Assembly (NCBI RefSeq): GCF_003633755.1 | Contig: NZ_RBIL01000001.1 | Location: 729,426 to 793,425 of the forward strand | Reading direction: 5' to 3' | Origin: Solirubrobacter pauli | GTDB lineage: Bacteria > Actinomycetota > Thermoleophilia > Solirubrobacterales > Solirubrobacteraceae | Length of the DNA stretch: 64,000 nucleotides | Shown: piece by piece, positions 35,087-45,599 of the stretch | Layout: every line of letters begins with the position of its first letter | Position numbering within the stretch: position 1 is the stretch's first letter | Translations under genes and position numbers: made by a program | The notes under the pieces: generated by a model | Seen by the model: only the letters and a program-made list of their open reading frames with translations | Databases searched by the model: none | What the model was told of the DNA's origin: nothing

Positions 35087-38000
35087 GCGCCGGACCCCAG
35101 TCGCTGCTCGAACTCCACGTAGGCGGCGCGCAGGTCTGCTTCGCGGTCGAGCGTGCGGAACGGCGGCTCGTACACGTACTCCACGCCGCTCCCCGGGTGT
35201 GCGACGGTCCTTTCCTCGACGGCGACCGCATCGCCCGCCCGTCGCCACGCGCTGACCACGGACGTCGGGAGCAGGCGACCGTTTGCGTCGTACACGTAGG
35301 CGCCGTGGTCATAACCGTACAGCACCGGGAACTGTGTTCGATACAGCGCGCAGAGTTCGTCCGCCGTGATGCCGAGCGCTAAGGCTACGAGTGCATCGAG
35401 CTCGACCGCCGCCTGTCGGCGTTCGATCGCGCGCCGCAGCGGCGTGTGTCGCGACCACGAGGCGTCGATGTCGCCGAGCGGGCGCAGTGACGTGTCGCCA
35501 TCGGCAGCGGTCCAGCGGTCGTCCGCGAACTCCTCTTGGAAGATCGCGGACCAGAGCGGCGCGTACGCGTCGGTGATGCAGTTGAGTCGGAGCGCCCGCA
35601 GGGTGACCCATGGCCAGAGCGCGGAAGGCTCCGGGAACGGAAGCCGATCGAGCGTGGTGGCCGAGATCGTCGACTTGGGAGCGACGCGCACGGCGAAGTC
35701 GTGAATAAGAGACGTCGCAAACCCGCTCACGACGACGAGCGTCGTGCCGCCGCCAGGTAGGGCGACGGAGCTGATGCCGTGAATGTGCGCAGTCCCGGGC
35801 GGTATGAGCGCCGCGATGAGGGTTCGTTCGCCGGTGTTGGCCGCCATGTTGCGCCACGCGAGGCGATAGTGATTTCGGGCGGCGATGACCGGGTCCCCGT
35901 GTTCTGCGCTCGACCAGTGCGTGTAAGACGCGTCATACGACGCTTGATCGCCGCGGGGTTTGTACGACGTGGTCGGGACAGCGTCCGGCGTGAGCGCCTC
36001 GACGTCCGTCTCGGTCCAGTCAGTGTTGTGCAGCATCGTCTGGTTCGGGAATTTGTAGAACGGTCGCGCCGGCCCCAGATGCGACCCTTGGAGGATCACC
36101 TGCCTCCACGATTCGGGCCGGCCCCACTCCGAATCGAAGAAGCCCTTTCGGCGGTCGATGCTCTCGTCCCATCCGCGAGAGAACAGCGGCCGCAGCCTTC
36201 CGATCCGAGGTGCGGTCGAGAGCTTCTCGAGGACGACCGCCGTGGAACGGTTGACCGCGTACACCATTCGGGTCTGCTCCACCGGCGTGACGCTGCTCTC
36301 GAGGACCGCGTGCCACGAAGCGAGCGTTTCGCTGGTCGCGTCAACGATGCGAGCGGCGTGTGGCCGGAGGTCCCAATTGCCGTCGAGATCCTTGATGCCA
36401 GGTTCGGGGCCGGAGCCGTCGTGTTTAAGCGAGCGCTCGACGGTATCCGGGTGGTACAGCGACGCCGCCTGCTTGAACTCCGGCCACCGCGCCGAACCGT
36501 AAACGTGGACGCCGTAACGGCGTTGGTTCTGGATCTCGAAGAGTTTGAGCTCGTTGATGAACTGCCAGTGCCGCCGGAGGCGTCGATAGGTCGACGCACG
36601 CAGGATCCCGGCCTTCTCATCGGTGAAGTGCGTCTCTGGATGAATCAGACCGACTAAACCGGTGGGTCTGGCGTGGCGCCAGGTCTGTTCCATGAAACAG
36701 CGATACAGATCGGGCTGGAGGCCGGCGAGGTGCGGGTACTGCGCCGGCGAGCCGAGGAACGCGGCTAGAGCGGCGATCTCGGCGGTGCCGTCGAGGACCA
36801 GCTCGCGTGTCCCGGCAACGGCGAGCGCGGACTCGCGGTGGGCGGCGTCCTCCTGGGCGGTGGATTTGGCCTTCAGCTGCCACCACGGGTCAGCTTCGGC
36901 AAGCAGCGCTTCCACGTCAGAGCGAGGACGGACCCAGGGCGGGTTGCCGACCTGGAGGTCGAAGCCGCCGCGGGCGAAGACCGGGACGAAATCGAGTTGC
37001 CAGTGGAAGAATCCCTGGCGCTCGGCGACGCGCTCGGCCGCGGCGAGCCACGGGTGCTTCGACTTCACCGCGGCTACATCTGCCGCGCCGGCGAACGCGA
37101 GGTCGCTCGTTTCCGCGGCGTTGAGCTCGTCCCAGTCGGCGGCGGAGGCCAACGACAACTGCCCGGCGGCCACGCCGCGCCGCTTGCCGGCCACGCCGAC
37201 GAGCGCCTGCAGCGTCGCGATCCACTCGTCGAGCTCGGGAGGAGCCGCGTCCTCGGTCAGTGGCCAGAACCAGAGCGCGCACCAGGCGTCCATCACACGC
37301 CGCAAACGGCGGTAGGCGCCGTCGGGAGCTTTGAGCGCCTCTTCGATCTGCTCGCGGGATACGGTTCCGCCCGCGACAAGACCGTCCGCCTCCCATACGG
37401 CGATCGAGCGCCGGACCTGGGTCTCGGCAATCGTGAGCCTTCGCCAGACGAGCTGCCACAGCGTCTCTACGCGGCGGCCGAGGTCGAGCAGCGCCGCCAC
37501 CTGGTCCTTGCTCGGCTTGACCAGGACCCGCTTGCGCCACTGCTTGAGCCGGTCCAGCGCCTCGGGCGCGAGCGGCTTGGCCTCCTTGGCGTTGAGGGTC
37601 GAGCCCCAGCCCTCGGCGGGCAGCAGGAAGTGGTGGATGCGGCCAGCGGCGGAACCTTCGCGGCCCTCGCGCGCGTCCTCACCGAGCTCGGTGAGCGGAA
37701 CCTCGGCCGGGACGTCCTTCAGCCACGTCTTCTTCTCGACCTGCGCACGGGAGAACACGGCGTGGCGGGCACCGACGAGCGAGTTCCCGCGCCGGAGGTG
37801 CAGGCCGAACCAGGGCGCCTCGAGCCCGGCCATCATCGTGTCCAGCCACAGCGAGATCTCGGCCAGCTCGACGGCCATCGCGTTGCGGTCCACGCCGTAG
37901 ATGTTGTGAAGCGCGAGGTAGGCCTTGGCCTTCTGCAGCTCCGCGGCGTAATTCTCGGGGTCGATCCGCCGGCCAAGCTCGTCCTGACGCCGCGCGAGGT

Positions 38001-39702
38001 ACTCCGCGGCGAGCTGGCGCACCGCCTCGATCGCGAACGCGCCCGAGCCGAGCGCCGGCTCGCACACCGTCAACGCCAGGATCGCCTCGGCGGGCGTGTC
38101 TTCGTCGATCAGCTCCGCGAGCGCCTGGCTGACGGTGAACCGCGTCAGCACCTCGGGCGTGTAGTAGGACGCAGACTGCTGGCGCTCGCGCCCGGCGAGG
38201 CGGAAGACGAACGTCCCTTGGCGGTGCAGCACGGGCTTGAGCTCGCCGGTGATGGGGTCCTCGCTGCGGACAAAGTCCTTGTCGTCGATGTGGTCGGCCC
38301 GGTCGAACGGCACGAGCCACGTGCCCTTCGAGCCATCGCCGCCCTTCGCGACCTCGTACAGATCGGTCTCGGCGAAGCGGCCCGAGAAGGACATCAGCCC
38401 CTCGTACACGGCGCCGAGCTGGTTGATCCCCAGCTCCGCGTAGGAGATGAAGCCGCGGTCACTGCCGCGCTTCTCCTTGCTCAGCAGCAGGTGCTGAAGG
38501 ACCCGCTGCAGGCCGGCGTTGCCGAGCTTGACCTCGTCGATTCGCGCGGTTGCGCTCGGCTTGAACAGGTCGGCCCGCAGCGCGCGGAAGGTGAGCGCTT
38601 CAACGAGGCCCTCATCGGCGGCGTTCTTGGCGGCATCCACGCCCGTGTCGACCAGCCCGAAAAGCACCGCGAGCGAGTCGTAGAGGTGCGTGCCTGTCTC
38701 AGCTTGGGGCGTGGTCAACGGAACCTGGATCAGCTCGCGGAGTCGGTCGAGGCTGTAGCCCTGTTCGTACTGGGCAACGCCGACCGGCAGTACCGCGAGC
38801 TCGGGGGACGCTTCGGCGTACAGGAGGAACAGCACGCGGTACAGGAAGCGCAGCGACTGTTGCGCCAGCGGCTGGGCCTCGGACGCGGGCAGCGGGTCGA
38901 GGCCTTGCCGCGCCCGCCGGGCAACGACGTCGTTGGCGATGATCTCGATCGAGAGCCGTACGCCTTCGCGCAGGTCCTGGGAGACGCCGACCGTGTGCTT
39001 GATGCTCTCCTCGAGGACGCCGTGCCACCAGATGGTGCCTTCGGCGTCGGGCGCGAGCGACTCGGCGGACAGGCACGTCAGAGCGACGTCCGTCTCACCG
39101 CCCCTGCGGTCATCGCCGCGTTCGCAAACCAGCTGTAGATCAATCGCGAGGTAACGACCCTCGGGCCAGCGCTCCCGCTCGGCGAGGAGCGCGAGCCGCC
39201 CAGCAAGCACGAGCGCGAAGGCTGGCGCGTCCTCGGCCACGAACAGCGCTGACAACAGACGCGGAACCGACCGGATCTGCGTGGACTCGTCGAGGTCGTA
39301 CGGCCCCACGAGCGTCTCGGCATCCTTCTCGAGCAACGCCTCGACCGTCTCGGCCGGTCGCGCGGCGACGAGCGCGACGCCGGCGCTCTCCGGCAGGCTC
39401 GCCTGTCGAACGAACGTGACCGGCCCAACGTCCTCGCGGGTCAGGCCGAGGATGCCATAGCCGAGGAGATCGGAGAGCTCGCGGCTCGGTTCCGATTCGC
39501 CGTCGAGCGAGGCGAACCACGCAAGCAGCGACGCGCGCGCGGAGGTGAACCGGCTCCGGACGGAACCGGTCTCCTGCTGCGCGTCCCACTGCTTGCGGCG
39601 GGCCAGGACCTGCGCGCGGAACGACTGGCTGGTGGCGTCCGTAGTGAAGTAGTGCTCGCTGATCCAGTCCTCGCCGATGAGGATCGCGTCGCTCACGCTC
39701 AT
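35083..39702 (-). CDS. Large Eco57I/PglX-like adenine DNA methyltransferase (DrmMI-like)
   Basis: The 1539-aa protein has an N-terminal half (about residues 1-480) that is helical and probably used for DNA recognition or complex assembly. The methyltransferase core carries motif I PALGSGAFAIEAV (about 549), the region IYGVDRNAMAVELAEISLWL, and motif IV LQVGNPPWVRP (about 920), the NPPW/Y type of N6-adenine methyltransferases. A long target-recognition-like C-terminus follows. No restriction nuclease motif is visible. Proteins of this size and type are the modification enzymes of BREX (PglX) and class 1 DISARM (DrmMI). Being next to a DrmD-like SNF2 helicase fits DISARM better than BREX, since no PglZ or BrxC is present. 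The ATG overlaps the SNF2 stop by four bases (ATGA). It should protect self DNA by methylation (inference). Confidence 0.86.
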   Translation of the reverse strand: MSVSDAILIGEDWISEHYFTTDATSQSFRAQVLARRKQWDAQQETGSVRSRFTSARASLLAWFASLDGESEPSRELSDLLGYGILGLTREDVGPVTFVRQASLPESAGVALVAARPAETVEALLEKDAETLVGPYDLDESTQIRSVPRLLSALFVAEDAPAFALVLAGRLALLAERERWPEGRYLAIDLQLVCERGDDRRGGETDVALTCLSAESLAPDAEGTIWWHGVLEESIKHTVGVSQDLREGVRLSIEIIANDVVARRARQGLDPLPASEAQPLAQQSLRFLYRVLFLLYAEASPELAVLPVGVAQYEQGYSLDRLRELIQVPLTTPQAETGTHLYDSLAVLFGLVDTGVDAAKNAADEGLVEALTFRALRADLFKPSATARIDEVKLGNAGLQRVLQHLLLSKEKRGSDRGFISYAELGINQLGAVYEGLMSFSGRFAETDLYEVAKGGDGSKGTWLVPFDRADHIDDKDFVRSEDPITGELKPVLHRQGTFVFRLAGRERQQSASYYTPEVLTRFTVSQALAELIDEDTPAEAILALTVCEPALGSGAFAIEAVRQLAAEYLARRQDELGRRIDPENYAAELQKAKAYLALHNIYGVDRNAMAVELAEISLWLDTMMAGLEAPWFGLHLRRGNSLVGARHAVFSRAQVEKKTWLKDVPAEVPLTELGEDAREGREGSAAGRIHHFLLPAEGWGSTLNAKEAKPLAPEALDRLKQWRKRVLVKPSKDQVAALLDLGRRVETLWQLVWRRLTIAETQVRRSIAVWEADGLVAGGTVSREQIEEALKAPDGAYRRLRRVMDAWCALWFWPLTEDAAPPELDEWIATLQALVGVAGKRRGVAAGQLSLASAADWDELNAAETSDLAFAGAADVAAVKSKHPWLAAAERVAERQGFFHWQLDFVPVFARGGFDLQVGNPPWVRPRSDVEALLAEADPWWQLKAKSTAQEDAAHRESALAVAGTRELVLDGTAEIAALAAFLGSPAQYPHLAGLQPDLYRCFMEQTWRHARPTGLVGLIHPETHFTDEKAGILRASTYRRLRRHWQFINELKLFEIQNQRRYGVHVYGSARWPEFKQAASLYHPDTVERSLKHDGSGPEPGIKDLDGNWDLRPHAARIVDATSETLASWHAVLESSVTPVEQTRMVYAVNRSTAVVLEKLSTAPRIGRLRPLFSRGWDESIDRRKGFFDSEWGRPESWRQVILQGSHLGPARPFYKFPNQTMLHNTDWTETDVEALTPDAVPTTSYKPRGDQASYDASYTHWSSAEHGDPVIAARNHYRLAWRNMAANTGERTLIAALIPPGTAHIHGISSVALPGGGTTLVVVSGFATSLIHDFAVRVAPKSTISATTLDRLPFPEPSALWPWVTLRALRLNCITDAYAPLWSAIFQEEFADDRWTAADGDTSLRPLGDIDASWSRHTPLRRAIERRQAAVELDALVALALGITADELCALYRTQFPVLYGYDHGAYVYDANGRLLPTSVVSAWRRAGDAVAVEERTVAHPGSGVEYVYEPPFRTLDREADLRAAYVEFEQRLGSGA

Positions 39703-42533
39703 CGCTGCTCGCCCTTCGGTACCACTACGAGCAGTGGGCGGACGAGCCGCTGGTCCGGGAGCAGCGACTCGGCGATTTCCTTCTCGCCGGCGACGAGAGC
39801 GCGCCGGTCACGGACCTCGGATCGCTGAGCGAGTGAGTCTGCGGCGTGGTCCCAACGCTGCACCCGCTCGGCCCATGACGAGACGCGCTCGCTGGTCGCG
39901 GCCTCGATGGCGCTCACGACCGTCGACAGGAAAGTACGCGCCTGTTTGACCGCAGGCGCCACGTACGCGGTCAGCTCGGTCAGCTCGGCGACCGGGCCGG
40001 TGTTGACATGGGCGACGGCAATCCCAAGCCGCTCGAGCGCCGAGCGAAGCGTTGCGTGTGCCTCTGGCAAGGGGAGCCGATCGGGCGCCCCGCCTACGAA
40101 CTGGACGACGACAAATGATGCCGCCACCACCTGCCCGCGCCGGTTGGTCAGTGTGCCCTGCAGGAGGACCGAGACGTGCTCGACGGGCCCGCGCATCCCG
40201 AACACCTGGTTGCGGCCGAGTTGCGCCAGTGCCCGGTCCGCCGCCCACTCCACCACGGGGTGCAGCGGGGACAGATAATGCGCCTCGGGCCACAGCGTAT
40301 GCTGCCCGGGACCGCGAGCGGCTGCGAGCGCTGCGCTGCCGCGCGCCGTGGTTGTCGCCAGCCGCAGTCGCTCGGTTACCTGCCGGTCCTTGATGTAGGA
40401 CTGCGGAAGCACCTCGAGGCGCCGCCGCAGATCCGGTGACGGCTCCAAGTCGACGATCTGGTGAGTCGGCTGCGGTTTCCAGGACACACCGTCAGGCCAC
40501 GGAAGGCCCGGCGTCTCGAGCACCTCATCGAGCGTGTCCGACAGGAAGTCGAGGTCGCGATCGTACGCGGTGGCGTGGGTTGCGAGGTCCGGGGTGGGCG
40601 CGTTGGTCGGAGCGTCGAGCAGACGGGCGAACAGATCGTCGAAGTCGCCGCCTTGGCCGATCTCGGCGACGGAGCGAACCGTGTCCTCGAAGCGCTGTTG
40701 GCCGGCGAGGACCTTGCGGATCTCGTCTTCTTCCGTCTTGACGTCGTGCTTGCCCATCAGCGACGCCGAGTCACCGAGCGCCTTGTGGGCCTCGTGCTCG
40801 CGCTCCATCAGTCGCGTGAGTACGCGCAGGTCACCAAGCGAGTTCTGCACGTCTGGGTCGAGCAGGAGCGTCGTGATCCGCGGCGAGTGCTTCTGGCCGT
40901 AGCGGTCGATCCGCCCGTTGCGCTGCTGGATGCGAATCAGCGACCACGGGATGTCGTAGTGCACCAGGTGGTGGCACTGCAGGTGCAGATTCACGCCCTC
41001 GGACGCGACATCGCCGGTCACGAGCACGCGGATTGGGGACGACTCGAGCTTGAACGACTCCACGACCGATTGCTGCTCCGTGTCGGTCAGCCCGCCGTGG
41101 AGAACTGCGATCTCATCGGCGTTTAACTTGAGGTCCGCGCAGAGGCGCTCTCGTAAGAACTGCAGTGTGGGCACGCGCTCGGCAAAGATGACGACACGGG
41201 TCGGCTTGCCTTTGCCGACCCCGATCTCGCGCAGGTGGTCGCGGAGTGCCGCGTACTTGGCCGTGGGTTCCATGAGCCCTCGCTGCGCCAGGCTTTCGAG
41301 CCGCTTCAGCGCCTCGGCTTCGCGGCTGTCGGGATCAGCGAGGCGCTTGCGCCGGTCAGTCGCGGACGCGAGCAACGCGGCCGGCGACGACAGGAACGCC
41401 TTCACGAGCGTCCAAGGAAACAGCGCCGAGTTGGCGCCCGAGTAGGGACTTTGGCCGGCGGCGGGATGGACCCACGTCTCGTCCAGCTCGCGGGCGATCT
41501 CGTTCTCAATCGCAGACGCCTTGACGACCCGGTTGTCGGGCGAGAGGCGCTCGGCCCAGTCGCCGCCGACATAGCTCGCGACCTCCTCGCTGTGGCGGTG
41601 CCGACGGATTACGAGTCGCTTGACCTCTTCTTCGACGAGCTCACCCTCAGGCGTGACCGCACTCGGCTCGAGCATGCGGATCAACTCGGCGAACGACTCC
41701 TTGCGACCGTTGTGCGGGGTCGCGGACGCGAGGATCAGCGCGTCGGTTCGCGTGGAGAGCAGTCGCGCGAGGCGGTTATTTTGCGAGGCGCCGGTCACGT
41801 TGTGGCTCTCGTCGATGACCACCGCGTCCCAGTGCTGCTTGCGAAGGTGGCTGATGTAACGGTCGCTCTTGAGCGTGTCGATCGAGATGATCGCGCGCTT
41901 GAAGTACGCGAACGGATTCCGGTTGCCCGGCAGCTTCTGACGAATGCGCTGGATGCCGAGCGAGTCGAGCCGCACGAACGGCAGCGCGAACCGAGTCCAA
42001 AGCTCGAACTGCATCTGCTCGAGCACATGACGCGGCGTGACCACAAGGATCCGCTCGCCGCGACCCCGCCGAACCAATTCGGCCAGGATCATGCCGATCT
42101 CCAAGGTCTTGCCAAGCCCGACTGCGTCGGCGAGCAGAATCCGAGGCCGCAGGTTCTCCGGCGCCAACGCCTTTCGCACGGCAGCGAGCTGGTACGGGAG
42201 AAAGTCCGCGAGACCCTGCGTGGCAACCGTCAGCGACGGATCGGTGATCGGCACGGCGGTCTTTCGCGCCATCGCTTCCAGCCACAACCGGGACCGCCTG
42301 TGCCCCGGCGAATCATCGGCAACCACCTGTGCGGCAGCTGGGTCGAGGTGCTGCACATCCTCGAGTGCGGTGGAGAAGATCGCCTCGGTGTCTCGCACGA
42401 GCTCTGATACCCCTTGGGCAGAGACGAACCACTCTCCGTCGTCGGCGCGCTCAGTGCGAGTTACCAGCCACTCCTCGTCTCGGACAAGCACGACCGATCC
42501 CGGCGCGGGCGGCGCACCTTCGACCTGGCTCAT
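39699..42533 (-). CDS. SNF2/RapA-like helicase (DrmD-like)
   Basis: The 944-aa protein is an SF2 Snf2-type translocase. Its motifs are Q-motif region LADFLPYQLAAVRKAL, Walker A LADAVGLGKTLEIGMIL (about residue 134), DESH box VVIDESHN (about 241), ASATPHNG (motif III), and helicase-C motifs VLVTGDVASEGVNLHLQ and IQQRNGRIDRYGQKH (about 535). The remaining 350 residues have no recognised motif. The pattern matches RapA/HepA-like proteins and the DISARM DrmD family, which also sits directly before the class 1 methyltransferase gene. There is a 117-base gap between SbcC and this gene, the only clear gap in the operon, so a second promoter could lie there. The start is the ATG at 42533. Confidence 0.87.
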   Translation of the reverse strand: MSQVEGAPPAPGSVVLVRDEEWLVTRTERADDGEWFVSAQGVSELVRDTEAIFSTALEDVQHLDPAAAQVVADDSPGHRRSRLWLEAMARKTAVPITDPSLTVATQGLADFLPYQLAAVRKALAPENLRPRILLADAVGLGKTLEIGMILAELVRRGRGERILVVTPRHVLEQMQFELWTRFALPFVRLDSLGIQRIRQKLPGNRNPFAYFKRAIISIDTLKSDRYISHLRKQHWDAVVIDESHNVTGASQNNRLARLLSTRTDALILASATPHNGRKESFAELIRMLEPSAVTPEGELVEEEVKRLVIRRHRHSEEVASYVGGDWAERLSPDNRVVKASAIENEIARELDETWVHPAAGQSPYSGANSALFPWTLVKAFLSSPAALLASATDRRKRLADPDSREAEALKRLESLAQRGLMEPTAKYAALRDHLREIGVGKGKPTRVVIFAERVPTLQFLRERLCADLKLNADEIAVLHGGLTDTEQQSVVESFKLESSPIRVLVTGDVASEGVNLHLQCHHLVHYDIPWSLIRIQQRNGRIDRYGQKHSPRITTLLLDPDVQNSLGDLRVLTRLMEREHEAHKALGDSASLMGKHDVKTEEDEIRKVLAGQQRFEDTVRSVAEIGQGGDFDDLFARLLDAPTNAPTPDLATHATAYDRDLDFLSDTLDEVLETPGLPWPDGVSWKPQPTHQIVDLEPSPDLRRRLEVLPQSYIKDRQVTERLRLATTTARGSAALAAARGPGQHTLWPEAHYLSPLHPVVEWAADRALAQLGRNQVFGMRGPVEHVSVLLQGTLTNRRGQVVAASFVVVQFVGGAPDRLPLPEAHATLRSALERLGIAVAHVNTGPVAELTELTAYVAPAVKQARTFLSTVVSAIEAATSERVSSWAERVQRWDHAADSLAQRSEVRDRRALVAGEKEIAESLLPDQRLVRPLLVVVPKGEQR

Positions 42534-42650
42534 CCCTGACCCACTCCGGCTCTCCTCATACTGCGGCGGTGACCATACTGCACCCCGTGGGTCGGGTGGC
42601 GGACGCTTCGAGGCCCGGGCCGGGCATGATCGGCGAGTACCAGTGCATGC
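42534..42650. other. 117-base gap inside the large operon
   Basis: This is the only sizeable gap in the ten-gene chain, located between sbcC and the SNF2 gene. It could hold a promoter that lets the methyltransferase half be expressed separately from the resection half. I see no clear -10 or -35 boxes and no hairpin. Confidence 0.35.
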
Positions 42651-45599
42651 CTACGGCAGCTCAGCGGCGAGCGCGTCGAGAACGCGCTCCTCGCGTTGCT
42701 CGCGGTCGAGGATGTGAATCGACGAGCCCTCCAGGTTGCTGCGGACCTCCAGCACGGTGTCGATGCGCTCGGCGACGGTGGGAACGTGGCTGATCAGCCC
42801 GATCAGCCGGCCGGCTTTGGCACGTTCCTCGAGTGCGGTCAGCGCGGTGTCGAGGATGGTCGCGTCGAGTGTGCCGAAGCCTTCGTCGAGGAAGAGCGCG
42901 CGCAGGTCGCCGCCTGAGCGGTCGGCCACCTCCACGAGGCCGAGCGCGAGCGCGAGCGACGCGATGAACGTCTCGCCCCCGGAAAGTGTGTCGGGGGAGC
43001 GCGGGAACCCGGACTCGCTGTCGAGGATCTGGAAGTCCTCGGTGAACGCGTATCGGCCGGTGATGTCCTGCAGTACGCGCGAGGCGTGCTGGAGCAACGC
43101 GAGCTGGCGGCGCCTGACGACGTAGCCGACGAACCGGCTGTCGGCGAGCGCGTCCTTGAGATCTTCAAAGCCCGCTCGCAGCGTGCTGGCGCTGCACCGC
43201 AGCGCGTCCAGACGCGCGACAGGCTCGATCTGCGCACTGGCGGTGGCGTGCTCGCGATCGGCCGCGAAGAGCTCGCCGGCGAGCTGGTTGAGCCGCTCAG
43301 CAAGCGCGGGCGCGGTCAGTCCGACGGCGTTGAGCGCTTGTTCGCTGGCCGTGCGGTCGGCCTGCTCGGCGCTACGGGCTTCAACCGCCTCGGCGCGCAA
43401 TTGTTTGACGCGCTCGTCGATCTGGGCTTCGAGTGCCTCTGCGGCCGGCACAAGCGCCTCGGGCTCGGGGCCGAAGGTGAGCTGGTCCTCGTTGAGCTCG
43501 ACGGCCAGCCCTTCGAGCTCAGCGCGCACCGCGGCCGCGGGCGTGGTGACTTCGTCCCTCAGCCGAAGCTCGCGTACGTGGACGGCACGCACGGCGTCCT
43601 CGTAGACGCGTTGGGCTGTGGTGACCCGCTTTGTCACCGCTTCCGCGTCGGCGAGCTGCGTGGCAACGATCTCGTGCGCGGCGGCCACGCCGGCCTCGGT
43701 CGCCTCGGCGAGGGCCGGAAGCGCGGCGACCGCTGTGGCGAGTTCTTCCGACATGCGCACGTGGTCCGCCCGGCGCTCGGCGAGCGACCGCTCGAGCGCC
43801 TGGTCGTCCGCCATGAGCCGCGTCAGGAGTTGTGCCGCCGCGCGGTGCTCCTCGACGAGGGCGGGCCGCCGCGCGTCGATGACGGCGAGCGCGGCCTCGG
43901 CCTGCGCCGCGACGTCCTCGGCCGCGTGTGCGGCCGCGGTGGCGGCGGCCGGCGAGTCGACCGTCGTGTCCGCCTGCGCTTGCGCGGTGGTCCGTGCCCC
44001 GGCGAGCGCGGTTGCGGCCGCCTCCAGCGCTTGTTCGGCGGCCGCCCGGCGCTCCGCGTCGCGCGTGCACGCCGACGCGGCATCGCGTTCGACCGCGGCG
44101 GCACGGTCGAGGTTCAACTGGGTAGCCGCGGCGTCGGCGTCGGCGGCGTCCAGGTCCGGCGCCGTCGCCACAGCGAAATCGCCGGGCAGGTCACGCTCGC
44201 AGACAGGGCAGGGGTCGCCGGGCGCGCAGCCCGCCGCGACGTGGGCGACGGCGTTCTCGCGCTGGGCGGCCTCGCGTGCGGTGCGGGCGTGCTCGCGCTG
44301 TTCACGGGCCGTCGCCAGCGCCGCATGCGCCGCCGCGTATGCGACGGCGGCCTCCTCGGCGGCGCTGCGGGCGGTAGCGGCGGTGGCCTGCGCGGCCGCA
44401 TGATGCTCTGCCGCATTCACGACCTGCGTGGCGGCAGTCGCGAGACGACCGGCGCGCTCGCGGGCGATGCGCGCTGCGGAGTCTGCGCCGGTGCGCTCGA
44501 GCTCATGTGTCGTGAGCGCCTGCTCGGCGGCTGCGACGCGAGCCCGGGCCGGCTCGAGCTGCCGCTCGTTCGCGACCAGCTGGGTTTCGTCGCCGGCGAT
44601 CCGCGTGGCCAGCTCGGAGCGGTCTTCGAGCAACCGGCTGACGGCGTTCAAACTCTCGCGTGCCGCGATCAGCGACGCGGCGTCCAGGCCGGCTTCGGTG
44701 GCTTCGCGCTGCGCGGAATCGGCCTCCTCGCGCTCAAGTTCGGCCGACGCGCGCGAGCGAAGCGCTTCGGCCAACGCCGCGCGCAGCTCCCCCGCGCGTT
44801 CGGCGAGCGCGCGAAGCTGCACGGACCGTGTCCCCCGCCGCGCGGCCAGGCGGTCGGCCTCCTGGTCGGAGGTGCTCGCCCGCTCGAGATGTCCGCGGCA
44901 GGCGTCGGCGAGCCGGGTCACGTCGGCTTGCAGCTTCTCGAGCCGCTGGTGCTCGGGCGTGAGCTCGGCGAGCCGCTCGGACGCGGCCGCGGCGGTCCCG
45001 GCCGGGTCCGGTTGGAAGCGCCCCCGTGCTTCGACGATCTCGAGCTCGCGGTCTGCCATGCGACGGGCGAGTCCGTCGGCGCGCTCGCGCATCGCGTCGA
45101 GCTGCTCGAGCCGCAGGATCGACTTCAGCGTGTCGGTCCGCTCCCCCGGAGTGGCTTTGAGCAGGCGCTCGAACTTGCCCTGCGGGAGCAACACGCACGA
45201 GCAGAAGACGTCATAGGGCAGCCCGAGGATCTCGACGATCCGCGGATCGACCTGGCGGACGCCATCGACCTTCGGGTATGCGACGGGATCGGAGAGGCAG
45301 ACGAGCTCGGCCGATCCGCCCGCGCCGGCGAAGCTGCGCGTGATGAGCCAGCGCTCTCCCGCGGCCTCGAACTCGAGCGCGACGGTCATCCGCTTGGCGC
45401 CGTGAGCGAGGAACTCGGTCGAGGTCTTCTTCGCCCAGGTCGACGCGCCGTACAGCGCCCACGTCATCGCCTCCAGCAGGCTCGACTTGCCTGCCCCGGT
45501 GTCGCCGATGATGGCGACGATGTCCATCTCGCGGAACGGCAGGACCCGCTCGGTGCGGTAGGAGCGAAAGCCCGACAGACGGAGCTCGAGCGGCCTCAT
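42651..45599 (-). CDS. sbcC: SbcC/Rad50-type SMC ATPase
   Basis: This is the large subunit of the SbcCD (Mre11-Rad50) nuclease, 982 aa. The N-terminal ATPase half has Walker A IIGDTGAGKSSLLEA (about residues 30-44). Long Ala/Arg/Glu coiled coils lead to a zinc-hook CPVC near 461-464, where two molecules would join, then return to the C-terminal half with the ABC signature LSGGETFIASLALAL (about 871) and Walker B ALFLDEGFGTLD (about 900). The length is close to that of bacterial SbcC. The start is the ATG at 45599, overlapping the sbcD stop by four bases; the frame further upstream is unlikely to be translated. The complex opens DNA ends and hairpins. Here it probably supplies processive end processing for the island system rather than, or in addition to, housekeeping repair. 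Confidence 0.93.
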   Translation of the reverse strand: MRPLELRLSGFRSYRTERVLPFREMDIVAIIGDTGAGKSSLLEAMTWALYGASTWAKKTSTEFLAHGAKRMTVALEFEAAGERWLITRSFAGAGGSAELVCLSDPVAYPKVDGVRQVDPRIVEILGLPYDVFCSCVLLPQGKFERLLKATPGERTDTLKSILRLEQLDAMRERADGLARRMADRELEIVEARGRFQPDPAGTAAAASERLAELTPEHQRLEKLQADVTRLADACRGHLERASTSDQEADRLAARRGTRSVQLRALAERAGELRAALAEALRSRASAELEREEADSAQREATEAGLDAASLIAARESLNAVSRLLEDRSELATRIAGDETQLVANERQLEPARARVAAAEQALTTHELERTGADSAARIARERAGRLATAATQVVNAAEHHAAAQATAATARSAAEEAAVAYAAAHAALATAREQREHARTAREAAQRENAVAHVAAGCAPGDPCPVCERDLPGDFAVATAPDLDAADADAAATQLNLDRAAAVERDAASACTRDAERRAAAEQALEAAATALAGARTTAQAQADTTVDSPAAATAAAHAAEDVAAQAEAALAVIDARRPALVEEHRAAAQLLTRLMADDQALERSLAERRADHVRMSEELATAVAALPALAEATEAGVAAAHEIVATQLADAEAVTKRVTTAQRVYEDAVRAVHVRELRLRDEVTTPAAAVRAELEGLAVELNEDQLTFGPEPEALVPAAEALEAQIDERVKQLRAEAVEARSAEQADRTASEQALNAVGLTAPALAERLNQLAGELFAADREHATASAQIEPVARLDALRCSASTLRAGFEDLKDALADSRFVGYVVRRRQLALLQHASRVLQDITGRYAFTEDFQILDSESGFPRSPDTLSGGETFIASLALALGLVEVADRSGGDLRALFLDEGFGTLDATILDTALTALEERAKAGRLIGLISHVPTVAERIDTVLEVRSNLEGSSIHILDREQREERVLDALAAELP

